Positions 54,003 to 61,753 are shown, numbered from the stretch's first letter. The stretch: DNA of 64,000 nucleotides from Tistrella mobilis (GCF_041468085.1 NZ_CP121017.1:1529501-1593500); one strand, 5' to 3'. Notes: generated by a model not told the origin, from the letters alone. Made by a program: numbers and translations.

Positions 54003-56040
54003 TCCTGCCATCCCCGGCCTGTCACCGGCCGGCTGCTTCGATGTTCTGTCGCACCGGCTGGCCGATGTACTGGTCGCGCCGGCCAGACGCCGGGCGATCA
54101 GGGATGCCGCCCGGCAGCTGCCGCCTGTGCCGCGACTGGCGCTGGAAATCCGGCTGGGCGGCGGGGTGGCGGCCGTCGACGGGGCGGTGGACCTGCACCA
54201 GATGATCACCCGCCGCGAGGATGATCCGCTGATCCTGCGGCACCATCTGGATCAGGGGGGTGGCGCCTGGGCCGGGGCCGGGCTGACCGGTTTCCTGCGC
54301 GACTGGGCGGCGGATGAGGACGGGCTCCAGGACCGGTTCGATCAGCTCTATCTGGAATGGGATGCGCCGACCGATGGCGCAGGGCCGCATCTGCCGGCGC
54401 TGTTTCTGGCCAGTGATCTGCGGTTCGAAGCCGCGGACAGCCGGGCCGCCCGACGCGATACCCTGCGCCGGGTGGTGGCCGGGCTTCGCAACGCGCAGGA
54501 CGGGCGCCTGTCCGATGCCTTGTTCGCGGTCGTGGACGGCCCGGTCTCGATCGGCCATGTCGGCGTGATGTCCGGCCGCAGCAACGCGATTCGGGTGAAT
54601 TATCGGGGCATCGGACCGGCGGACCTGCCGGGGCTGCTGGGCCGGCTCGGCTGGCCGGGGAATGTCGCGGCCGTCTCGGGCCATTTCGCGGCGCTGGTCG
54701 AGGCGGCGGATCGGGTGACGGTGGGGGTCGATCTCGTCGACGGCGCGCTGCAACCCTCGATCGGTTTGGAAATCTTCTGCGACCATCCGCTGCCCTCGGC
54801 GCGCTGGGACCGGATCCTGGATCACCTGTGCCGACACGACCTTTGCGCGGCTGAAAAACGTGTGGCCCTGGGGGAAGTCGAGGCGACCATCGCCGTCGAC
54901 GATGCTGACCGGCCCTGGCCGGCGGCGTGGATCCTGCCCACGATCCGGGGGCCCCGAGACGCCTGGCCCATGGTCCGCTGTCATGTCTCGCACCTGAAGC
55001 TTGCGATTGCGGCCGATGGCGTTGCGCAGGCCAAGGCCTATATCGCGGCCGAGCATCACTGGCAGATCGGCCATGGCCGGCCGGCCGAGGTGACGTTGCC
55101 CGCGGGGCTCGCCTTCCACCCGCGGCCATCCATCCCTGAGGCCGTGGCCGATGCGGTGGGCTTTCTGCTGCGCGCCCGCCAGCAGAACGGTCTCTGGGGC
55201 GATTTCAACCGGATCAATGGCGGCTGCAACAACTGGGTCACGGGCGTTGCGGCCCTGGCGCTGGCTGCAACCGGCGGCGAGGATGCGCGCGCCGGTGCGG
55301 CGGCGGCCCTGCAGGTGCTGTGCGGTCGTGTGCGGCCCGGCGGCGGCTGGGGACATAACGAGATCGCGCCGGTCGATACCGACACCACCGCCTCGATCAT
55401 CAAGGCGCTGATGGCGGTGGCGGCGCCTGAAAGCCTGCCGGTCGTCGCTGCGGCCCGGGATTTCCTGCGCGGCCATCTGACCGATGGCGGCTTTCAGACC
55501 TATGGAGCCGGGACCGCGATCCGGTTTGCCGAGGACGGGGTCGTGGATACCGGCTGGCGGGCCAGCCATGCCTGCGTCATGGCCAATTGTGCGCTGCTTC
55601 TGCCCGACCGGCTGATCCCGCTGTTGCAGCGGAACCAGGCGGCGGATGGCAGCTGGCGGCCCTATTGGTGGCGCAGCCCCGCCTATCCGACCGCGCTCGC
55701 CGCCGAGGCGCTGGCGGCACATGGCGACCGGGCGGTCGTCGATCGGGCGGTTGCCTGGGCCCGGCGGCAGGATCCGGCGGCGCAGAGCCCGTTCCGTGCC
55801 GCGGCGATCGCCCGCGTGCTGATCGCCGGTGGTGATCGGGCGGGCGCCGGGGATGTTCTGGCGGGGCTGTTGTCTCGGCAATTGAGCGACGGCAGCTGGA
55901 TGACCGGCGCGGACATGATCTGGCCGCGGCCCGACCAGATGGATGGCCATATGGACTTCCTGGACGTGCCCGATGACCGGCGCATTTTCACCACGGCCGG
56001 CGTGCTGCTTGCCTTCGCTGCGGCAACTGCCTGCACATGA
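53965..56040 (+). CDS. Unknown N-terminal domain fused to squalene-cyclase-like alpha/alpha toroid
   Basis: 691 residues. From about residue 395 to the end it shows terpenoid-cyclase/prenyltransferase repeats: QQNGLWGDF, NNWVTGVAALALA, GGGWGHNEIAPVDTDTTAS (D471-T-D473, in the place of the acid motif of class II cyclases), GWRASHACVMANCALLL, QAADGSWRPYW and QLSDGSWMTGAD. The first ~370 residues form a domain I do not recognise, with HLPALFLASDL, RLGWPGNVAAVSGHF, PSIGLEIFCDHPLPSARWD and VSHLKLAIAADGVAQAKAYI. I recall similar proteins in peptide clusters of other bacteria but cannot name them. ATG at 53965 overlaps the kinase gene by 38 bases without a ribosome site; TTG at 53992, preceded by GAAGG, is a good alternative. 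Likely the main modifying enzyme. Confidence 0.7.
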   Translation: MPGSPKAAALRPDPAIPGLSPAGCFDVLSHRLADVLVAPARRRAIRDAARQLPPVPRLALEIRLGGGVAAVDGAVDLHQMITRREDDPLILRHHLDQGGGAWAGAGLTGFLRDWAADEDGLQDRFDQLYLEWDAPTDGAGPHLPALFLASDLRFEAADSRAARRDTLRRVVAGLRNAQDGRLSDALFAVVDGPVSIGHVGVMSGRSNAIRVNYRGIGPADLPGLLGRLGWPGNVAAVSGHFAALVEAADRVTVGVDLVDGALQPSIGLEIFCDHPLPSARWDRILDHLCRHDLCAAEKRVALGEVEATIAVDDADRPWPAAWILPTIRGPRDAWPMVRCHVSHLKLAIAADGVAQAKAYIAAEHHWQIGHGRPAEVTLPAGLAFHPRPSIPEAVADAVGFLLRARQQNGLWGDFNRINGGCNNWVTGVAALALAATGGEDARAGAAAALQVLCGRVRPGGGWGHNEIAPVDTDTTASIIKALMAVAAPESLPVVAAARDFLRGHLTDGGFQTYGAGTAIRFAEDGVVDTGWRASHACVMANCALLLPDRLIPLLQRNQAADGSWRPYWWRSPAYPTALAAEALAAHGDRAVVDRAVAWARRQDPAAQSPFRAAAIARVLIAGGDRAGAGDVLAGLLSRQLSDGSWMTGADMIWPRPDQMDGHMDFLDVPDDRRIFTTAGVLLAFAAATACT

Positions 56041-56054
56041 GGGGGAGGGCTGAC

Positions 56055-56258
56055 ATGTCGATAACCGGTATCAGGGCGGCGCTCGCCTTTCTGGGGACAG
56101 AGCGTCGGCGACCAGAGGCGGCGGCGGCCGAGGACTATGATGGCCTGATGGCCCTGGCCGGTGCGGCCGGATATCGCTTCACCGTTGCGGAGCTGCAGGA
56201 CGCCTTTCGCATCCATATGCGGGCCCGGCTGCTGGCCATGACGGGAGGCGGAGGATGA
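56055..56258 (+). CDS. Nif11-like domain microprotein ending in GGGG
   Basis: 67 residues. MSITGIRAALAFLG at the start and YDGLMALAGAAGYRFTVAEL in the middle fit the Nif11 domain pattern, used as the leader of Nif11-derived natural product precursors. Unlike such precursors it stops right after MTGGGG, with no core. It may be a stand-alone carrier or binding domain, or a precursor whose product is tiny. GGAGGG 5 bases before ATG 56055; an ATG at 56037 overlaps the previous stop. Its stop overlaps the amidohydrolase start (ATGA), so the two are co-translated. Confidence 0.65.
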   Translation: MSITGIRAALAFLGTERRRPEAAAAEDYDGLMALAGAAGYRFTVAELQDAFRIHMRARLLAMTGGGG

Positions 56259-57400
56259 CTGATGGCCTGCCACGGCTGATCTGCGATGCCGACAGCCATA
56301 TCATGGAGCTGCCGGATTTTCTGCGTCAGCATGCCGATCCGGATCTTCGCGATGCCCTGCCGCGGATCGGCATGGATACCGGGCGACGGCGGGAGACGGT
56401 GGGGGAGGCGATCACCCGGGGCCATCATTCCGCCGAGACCGTCGCGGCGCTGATGGCCCATGGCGGCGATCTTCTGGCGGGCCCAAAGGACTATCACGCG
56501 CTGGGTGCCTTCAGCGGAGAGGAGCGTCGTCTGGCACTCGATCTGCTGGGGCTGCGCAGGCAGGTCGTGTTTCCGTCCTTTGCCGTGGTGCCGGTCTTCT
56601 ATGGAATGCAGGGGCCGGCGCTGGCCTATGGGGCTGCGCGGGCGCTCAATCGCGCGATCGCTGCCTTCTGTGCCGGTGATGCCCGGCTGGCGGGGGTGGG
56701 GTTGCTGCCGATCGACGACCCGGCCCTGGCGCGGGACGAGATCGAGCATATCATCCGCCTGGGGCTGCGCGCGGTGTGGCTGCCGCATCAGGGCCTGCCC
56801 GACTATGCCTTCCACCCGCGAAGCCTGGAGCCGGTCTGGGCCCGCATGGCCGAGGCGGGGTTGGTGCTGGCCTGCCATATCATGCCGCCGCCCGACGTGG
56901 CACGGCAGATGGCCGCCACGGGCGAGATCGTGCCGTTCGAGATGCTGGAAGGCGATGATGCGCCGCGGTCGGATCAGGTCGTCTTCGTCTCCGAGCGCGT
57001 GGAGATTTTTCTGAGCCGGTTGATCTTCGACGGCGTGCTGCAGCGCTATCCGGGCCTGCAGTGCCTGATCGCGGAATTCGGCGGCGGCTGGGTGCCCGGG
57101 ATGATGCGCCGCCTGGATGGCGCGGCCGCGCAGATCTTCCGCGGCGCGGGCCGGGCGCCGGCCCGCCGGCCCTCGGAACAGATTCTGGACCAGTGTCTGT
57201 TCACGCCCTATCACCACGAGGATGTGGGGGCGTTGATCCGGGCGTCCGACAGCCGGCTCTATGCGTTTTCTACCGATTATCCGCATATCGAAGGCGGCCG
57301 GGACCCTGTCGCATCCTTCGATGCCACGCTCGGCGGTTGCACAGAGGCAGAGCGCGCCGCCTTCTATGCCGGAAATTTCCTGCGCGTCTTCGGCGAGTGA
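56255..57400 (+). CDS. Amidohydrolase family 2 (ACMSD-like) metal-dependent hydrolase/decarboxylase
   Basis: TIM-barrel enzyme, 381 residues. Metal-site candidates: CDADSHIMELPDFL at the N-terminus (DxDxH), His in VLACHIMPP, and Asp in FSTDYPHIEGG. LIAEFGGGWVPGMMRRLD is a common ACMSD-type strand. Members hydrolyse amides/lactones or decarboxylate aromatic acids without redox cofactors. Translationally coupled to the Nif11-like microprotein and last in the putative peptide operon, so it may cleave or decarboxylate a peptide-derived product. Independent catabolic use is also possible. Confidence 0.82.
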   Translation: MTDGLPRLICDADSHIMELPDFLRQHADPDLRDALPRIGMDTGRRRETVGEAITRGHHSAETVAALMAHGGDLLAGPKDYHALGAFSGEERRLALDLLGLRRQVVFPSFAVVPVFYGMQGPALAYGAARALNRAIAAFCAGDARLAGVGLLPIDDPALARDEIEHIIRLGLRAVWLPHQGLPDYAFHPRSLEPVWARMAEAGLVLACHIMPPPDVARQMAATGEIVPFEMLEGDDAPRSDQVVFVSERVEIFLSRLIFDGVLQRYPGLQCLIAEFGGGWVPGMMRRLDGAAAQIFRGAGRAPARRPSEQILDQCLFTPYHHEDVGALIRASDSRLYAFSTDYPHIEGGRDPVASFDATLGGCTEAERAAFYAGNFLRVFGE

Positions 57401-57588
57401 TCAAGCCCTGCGGCCGAACATCGCCGGTCGACGCCCGGCTGCGATATCTGCATCACGTGTGGTTGCGTTGACGCATTCTTTACCGCCCGTCCTGCATTCT
57501 GAGCGGCGACGCGGCACATGTCTCTGCCGCACTGCGAAAAAGCCGGTCAGGGATGCTTTCCCGCCCGGGGTGAATGCCTTAAACTTTG

Positions 57589-57617
57589 CCCTCGGGCGCC
57601 TGGACGGCGCCCGAGGG
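57589..57617 (+). other. Perfect 12-bp hairpin in the cheZ-like leader
   Basis: CCCTCGGGCGCC (57589-57600), loop TGGAC, GGCGCCCGAGGG (57606-57617). It lies 51 bases before the next ATG and has no T run. It may end the upstream operon or control the phosphatase mRNA. Confidence 0.5.
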
Positions 57618-57667
57618 AAGTGGTCCGGCCCCGGCCGGACGACGTGACGGCCAGGAGACGGGCACGG

Positions 57668-58219
57668 ATGGCGATGGACGAGACCGAGCCTGCAGACGAT
57701 GATATCGACTGGGGCGATGTCGGCATGGAAATGCCGCAGGCCGCGCCCATCGATCGGATCAGGCGTGCGGTCGCGGTGCTGAGGCATCCGGCCGCGAGCG
57801 AAGACCCGCTGGCATCCGCCACCCAGGCGCTGGAAGGGGTGGTCGAAGGCACCGAGGCCGCGACCGAGGCGATCCTGTCGCAGATCGAAGCGATCGAAAC
57901 CGCGCTGGATGCGGTGAGTGCCGAGCTGTCGCCTGACAGCCAGGCCCGTGCGGCGCTGGACAATGCCGGCATGGCGATCACCGCACTCTACGAGGCTTGC
58001 GGCTTCCAGGATCTGACCGGTCAGCGCATCGCCAAGGTGCGCAAGGTGCTTCAGCAGGTCGATGCCCATCTGGAAGAGCTGCTGGAAATCGTGGGCCATG
58101 ATCAGGTGGCGGCCCTGCCGCCGCCGGCCGAGCGCGAGGGCGATGCCCGGCTGCTCAATGGCCCGGTCGACGACGCCAGCCGGGTGTCGCAGAGCGATAT
58201 CGACAGCCTGTTCGACTGA
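57668..58219 (+). CDS. CheZ-like protein phosphatase
   Basis: 183 residues. The long helices (TEAILSQIEAIETALDAVSAEL) and the active-site motif YEACGFQDLTGQRI, whose Gln activates water for CheY-P hydrolysis in CheZ, mark it as a CheZ-family phosphatase. The C-terminal SQSDIDSLFD resembles the peptide by which CheZ and FliM bind CheY. The N-terminus is acidic (DETEPADDDIDWGDVG). No che, mcp or flagellar gene is in the window, so it is an orphan here. ATG at 57668 with AGGAG 10 bases upstream. Confidence 0.85.
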   Translation: MAMDETEPADDDIDWGDVGMEMPQAAPIDRIRRAVAVLRHPAASEDPLASATQALEGVVEGTEAATEAILSQIEAIETALDAVSAELSPDSQARAALDNAGMAITALYEACGFQDLTGQRIAKVRKVLQQVDAHLEELLEIVGHDQVAALPPPAEREGDARLLNGPVDDASRVSQSDIDSLFD

Positions 58220-58321
58220 CGCAACAGCTTGTTCGGCTGACGCAGGGACACTTTGGGTATGCGAACGGCGGCGCTGCGAAGCGGCCGCCGTTTTTCGTGT
58301 CAGGCTGGTGTGTCCGCCCGG

Positions 58322-59434
58322 TCAGGCGGCGACCGATCCGCTTTCCAGGGCAACCAGATCCGCCTCGTCGACCGTTTCGAACCCGGGGGCCGCGCCGCGT
58401 ACGAAACGGGCGCTGCAGGACGGAATCTCGCCGCCGACCCGGGCCCAGGCCTCGCCCCAGCCGGTGCCGAGGCCCAGGAAGCCTGCGACCGCATCGGCGG
58501 TGGCGGGCATCACCGGGCGCGCAAACAGCTGGAACAGGCCGGCGAGCCGCGGGATCCGCTCCGGCGTGCCGTAGAGCCGCGCCTGCTTCATCTGCCCGTT
58601 CAGCCCCAGAACCACGCCGGCCAGTGCCGCCAGAGAGAAGCTGCGGCCATCGAGTGCCGCATGCAGCCGGGCGCGGAAATCGGCGATCAGATCGTCTTCG
58701 GCGCGATCCTGGGGCAGGGCGGTGCCGGCCACCGGGTCCAGATTGGCAATGGCGCCGAGCGAGGTGCCGAGGTCGCGGACAAGGAACAGATTATGGGTGC
58801 GGGCCAGATCGGCCAGCGACAGTTCGCGGGCATCGTGGGGTTCCGACATCAGCGCCAGATAGAAGCGCAGCGCCTCGGCCGGCACCCGGTCGAGCAGATC
58901 GTTCAGGAAGATCGCCCGGCCGGTGGAGGGATCGAAACTGCGCCCGGACAGATCGGTCAGCGCCGGCGGCGCCACGATCCTGGTATCGGTGATCGGCCCC
59001 AGATCCTGGATCTCGGCCACCGCCTCGATCAGGCTGCGGGCGGTGAGGGCGTCGCGGCCGGCAAAGACCGTCAGGCGCACCGGCATCGGCTTGTCGCCCA
59101 GCTGGCGACCCTGCTGGCGGCGCAGCGGCAGCACCCCCGGCCCGTCGCCCTGGAAGGTGAGCACGCCGTCGATCCTGATGCCGGCGCGGCGCAGCGTGGC
59201 GGCCGCGCGGCCGCCCTCTTCGATGCCGTCCCGCGGGCTGCCATCCTGTCCGCTGCGCGGCCGCGGCGCATCACCCGCCGCCACCAGCACCCGGGCCGAC
59301 CGCCCCAGCAGCCGCTGGCCGCGGGCATAGACATCGGCCGCCAGCCAGATCGAGGCGAAGCCGGCCGCATCGATATCCCGATCGCCGGGCGGTGCGGCGC
59401 ACAGAATCAGTTCATCGGTCAGCACCGTGGTCAT
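58322..59434 (-). CDS. Methionyl-tRNA synthetase-like protein lacking the catalytic motifs
   Basis: 370 residues. SIWLAADVYARGQRLLGRSA resembles the helix after the HIGH motif of MetRS, but that motif is replaced by residues around DIDAAGF. Where KMSKS should be, the stretch is LTDLSGRSFDPSTG, followed by LLDRVPAEALRFYLALM as in MetRS (DxxGADALRYYL). The last third, LNGQMKQARLYGTPERIPRL and FARPVMPATADAV, looks like the anticodon-binding domain. True MetRS is longer (over 500 residues) with both motifs, so this is probably a non-charging paralogue. Its reaction, if any, is unknown. ATG at 59434; single gene. Confidence 0.65.
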   Translation of the reverse strand: MTTVLTDELILCAAPPGDRDIDAAGFASIWLAADVYARGQRLLGRSARVLVAAGDAPRPRSGQDGSPRDGIEEGGRAAATLRRAGIRIDGVLTFQGDGPGVLPLRRQQGRQLGDKPMPVRLTVFAGRDALTARSLIEAVAEIQDLGPITDTRIVAPPALTDLSGRSFDPSTGRAIFLNDLLDRVPAEALRFYLALMSEPHDARELSLADLARTHNLFLVRDLGTSLGAIANLDPVAGTALPQDRAEDDLIADFRARLHAALDGRSFSLAALAGVVLGLNGQMKQARLYGTPERIPRLAGLFQLFARPVMPATADAVAGFLGLGTGWGEAWARVGGEIPSCSARFVRGAAPGFETVDEADLVALESGSVAA

Positions 59435-59654
59435 TGCCCCGGCTCTCCCCTTGTGCCCTGTCGCGGTTGATGCCCTCTCGCGCGGTCGATGCCCGCGATC
59501 CGTCAAGGTTAGGAGGGGGTGCGACAGCCGTCAACATCAAGGGTTGTTTAATTGAAAACCAATGCGCGTCAAGAGATTCATGCCTCAGACAAACCGGCAC
59601 TGGTCGCAAGTCTTCCACGCGGCCGTACCGGGCCGCTGCAAATGCCGCAAAAGG

Positions 59655-59692
59655 AAAACGCCCGGCTCATCCAGAGATGAACCGGGCGTTTT
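59655..59692 (-). terminator. Bidirectional terminator downstream of tRNA-Asp
   Basis: AAAACGCCCGG ... CCGGGCGTTTT with inner CTCATC/GATGA arms; T-rich on both strands. It lies 16 bases past the tRNA-Asp 3' end. Confidence 0.8.
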
Positions 59693-59707
59693 CAAAACCC
59701 GAGCGAG

Positions 59708-59784
<77 letters not shown>

Positions 59785-59826
59785 GTAGCCTCTCGCGTGC
59801 CCCACCGTGTCTCAGTGGGTGCGCGG

Positions 59827-59855
59827 TTTATAGCCAGTCGGCGTGCGCTTGAAAA
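59827..59855 (-). promoter_or_regulatory. Putative promoter of tRNA-Asp
   Basis: Minus strand: TTTTCA (59855-59850), 17-base spacer, TATAAA (59832-59827). Expected start is about 35 bases before the tRNA 5' end. Confidence 0.6.
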
Positions 59856-59959
59856 GCCCTTTTTTTCGACCTTGTGACGATTGCGCGTCGCTGCCACATG
59901 TTGAACCAAGAGGGCCGGTATCGGCGCCGGTCCGAGCACCAAAGTCGAGGACGCCACAT

Positions 59960-60556
59960 ATGCCCTTCCAAACCGAGGTCCGCCCGCCGAGTTCGACGAT
60001 CATGCTCACCGCGCTCCGGATGCTGACCATGCAGCCGGCCGACAAGCACGTGGTGGGGCAGCGTCTGCTGCAGGATCTGGCGCGCATCGCCCCCAAGGCA
60101 GCGGAGCTTTGCGATCCGGCGGCGCGGGCCGAATTCGATCGCCGGGTGGTGATCGATCTCCGGCGCCTGCTGGTCGCGGGATTGATCCGACGGGTGGGCG
60201 ACGGCCTGCTCGGCATCACCGATCGCGGCCGCGAGGCCTTGAAGGAGAATCCGGAAGGCCTCGATGATACCGTCCTCATGCGCTACCCGGAATTTCGCGC
60301 CCATCTGGCCCGCCGCAGCGGCATGGTGATCGATCCGGCCGCCGGGCTCGACGGGGCGATCGAGCCGCCGACCGAGAGTGGCGAGGCGCCGACGCGCAGG
60401 ATGCCGGTGGTTCGCGAGTTGCAGGAAGGTTTCATTGCCTTCCTGGACGGTCAGACCGTCTCCGACAACCCCTATGAAACCGATACCCAGGGCTTCATCA
60501 CCTGGGAGGAGGGCTATTGGGAGGCGGCGGGCATCGCCCGCAACGAGATGGCCTGA
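59960..60556 (+). CDS. Winged-helix protein with Rmf/CrpP-like C-terminal motif
   Basis: 198 residues. Residues about 10-95 look like a winged helix (MLTALRMLTMQPADKHVVGQ, DLRRLLVAGLIRRVGDGLLG, TDRGREAL). The last ~45 residues, LQEGFIAFLDGQTVSDNPYE ... WEEGYWEA, follow the pattern EGxxAFxxG....NPY....WxxGW of ribosome modulation factor and CrpP-like peptides. I do not know this combination as a named family. ATG at 59960 with GAGG 10 bases upstream. It could be a DNA- or ribosome-binding stress regulator; that is inference. Confidence 0.65.
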   Translation: MPFQTEVRPPSSTIMLTALRMLTMQPADKHVVGQRLLQDLARIAPKAAELCDPAARAEFDRRVVIDLRRLLVAGLIRRVGDGLLGITDRGREALKENPEGLDDTVLMRYPEFRAHLARRSGMVIDPAAGLDGAIEPPTESGEAPTRRMPVVRELQEGFIAFLDGQTVSDNPYETDTQGFITWEEGYWEAAGIARNEMA

Positions 60557-60582
60557 GCCTGACCGCCCCAGCCCAACATGCA

Positions 60583-60618
60583 AACGGGCCGGCCGGGGAT
60601 ATCCCCGGCCGGCCCGTT
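60583..60618. terminator. Perfect 36-bp palindrome between convergent genes
   Basis: Two 18-base arms meet without a loop (AACGGGCC...GGGGAT / ATCCCC...GGCCCGTT), flanked by TT(C)TT on the plus strand and TTT on the minus. Serves as a bidirectional terminator for the winged-helix gene and metQ. Confidence 0.7.
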
Positions 60619-60639
60619 CTTCAAGATCTGCGGGACGGA

Positions 60640-61428
60640 TCACCAGGCGACGACGAGCGCGCCCTTGTAGTGGTCGTTGATCCAGTCCTTGATCTTCTGA
60701 TCGTGATAGGCCTCGACCAGGGTCTTGGCCCAGGCGGCGTCGGCATCGACCTTGCGGACCGCGATCACATTGGCATAGGGCGATTCCGCCGCTTCCCGCG
60801 CGATCGGATCCTTCACCGGGTCGAGCCCGGCCTCGACGGCATAGTTGGTGTTGACGGCAGAGGCCGCGGTGTCGTCGAGCGAGCGCGGCAGCTGGGCGGC
60901 ATCGAGTTCGATGATGCGCAGGTTCTTCGGGTTCTCTGCGATGTCGAGCGGCGTGGCCTTGAGGCCCGCGCCCTCGCGCAGCTTCAGAACGCCCTGGGCC
61001 TGCAGCAGCAGCAGTGCACGACCGCCATTGGTCGGATCGTTCGGAATGCCGACCGAATCGCCATCCTTCAGATCGGCCAGGCTCTTGATCTTCTTCGAAT
61101 AGATGCCGAGCGGGAAGACCACCGTCTTGGCGATCGACACCAGATCATAGCCGCGATCGGCATTCTGGTTGTCGAGATAGGGCTGGTGCTGGAACGAGTT
61201 CGCCTGGATGTCGCCCGCGGCGAGCGCCTGGTTCGGCACCACATAATCGCTGAACTCGATGATCTCGATATCGAGGCCCCGGGCAGCGGCGATCGGCTTC
61301 ACCTTCTCCAGGATCTGGGCATGGGGGCCGGGGGTCACGCCGATCTTGATCTCTTCGGCCTGGGCTGCGCCTGCGGCGAGGAGGCCGAGGATGGCGGCCG
61401 CGCCGCCCAACGTCTTCAGAATCCGCAT
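60640..61428 (-). CDS. metQ: Methionine ABC transporter substrate-binding protein (MetQ/NlpA family)
   Basis: Periplasmic receptor for D/L-methionine uptake, 262 residues. A Sec signal peptide with cleavage after AAQA (about residue 24) replaces the usual lipobox, so it should be soluble rather than lipid-anchored. Family motifs: IKIGVTPGPHAQILEKVKPI, NQALAAGDIQANSFQHQPYL, and VGIPNDPTNGGRALLLL. The transporter genes metN and metI are not adjacent in the window. Expression is almost certainly controlled by the SAM-II riboswitch and terminator upstream. Confidence 0.93.
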   Translation of the reverse strand: MRILKTLGGAAAILGLLAAGAAQAEEIKIGVTPGPHAQILEKVKPIAAARGLDIEIIEFSDYVVPNQALAAGDIQANSFQHQPYLDNQNADRGYDLVSIAKTVVFPLGIYSKKIKSLADLKDGDSVGIPNDPTNGGRALLLLQAQGVLKLREGAGLKATPLDIAENPKNLRIIELDAAQLPRSLDDTAASAVNTNYAVEAGLDPVKDPIAREAAESPYANVIAVRKVDADAAWAKTLVEAYHDQKIKDWINDHYKGALVVAW

Positions 61429-61539
61429 CTGGACTGGTGTCCCTGCATCTTGTCGGTCGGATCGGGCCACGGGGGCGGCTGCAACCCTGATCCCGTCCGG
61501 CCGTCTCACCCTTGCGGGAGACCTGCCGGACCAAACACG

Positions 61540-61572
61540 AAAAAACCCGCGTGACAGCGTCGCGCGGGTTTC
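61540..61572 (-). terminator. Intrinsic terminator in the metQ leader
   Basis: Minus strand AAACCCGCG ... CGCGGGTTT stem followed by TTTT, directly downstream of the SAM-II element. It supplies the off-switch for transcription into metQ. Confidence 0.85.
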
Positions 61573-61574
61573 CG

Positions 61575-61634
61575 ACCCCTCCGCTTTAGCTGCATTTGTA
61601 ACGCGCCCGCAAGCTGTGGCTCAAATCGGCGCGA
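61575..61634 (-). ncRNA. SAM-II riboswitch
   Basis: Read on the minus strand the element starts TCGCGCCGATTTGAGCC, continues CTTGCGGGCGCGTTACAAA, and ends ATGCAGCTAAAGCGGAGGGG. These are the conserved parts of the SAM-II pseudoknot: the P1 arm with GATTT, the partner arm GCGCG, and the strand AATG(C/T)AGCTAAA. SAM-II is typical of alphaproteobacterial methionine genes. A terminator follows at once and then metQ, so high SAM should reduce metQ expression. Confidence 0.88.
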
Positions 61635-61753
61635 CGGCGTTACCCTAAAACACCGTGAAGCTCGCGTCAATTGCCATTCCACAACACGGCAGCCATGTGA
61701 AAAGTGCAGACAGCCTGGTCGGTCGCGGGACGACGGGGTGGGGTGCGAAAGAA

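Noticed and set aside
52303-57400. Ordinary lasso peptide cluster
   Set aside because: No B2 transglutaminase-like peptidase, no Asn-synthetase-like cyclase and no ABC exporter are present near the precursor.
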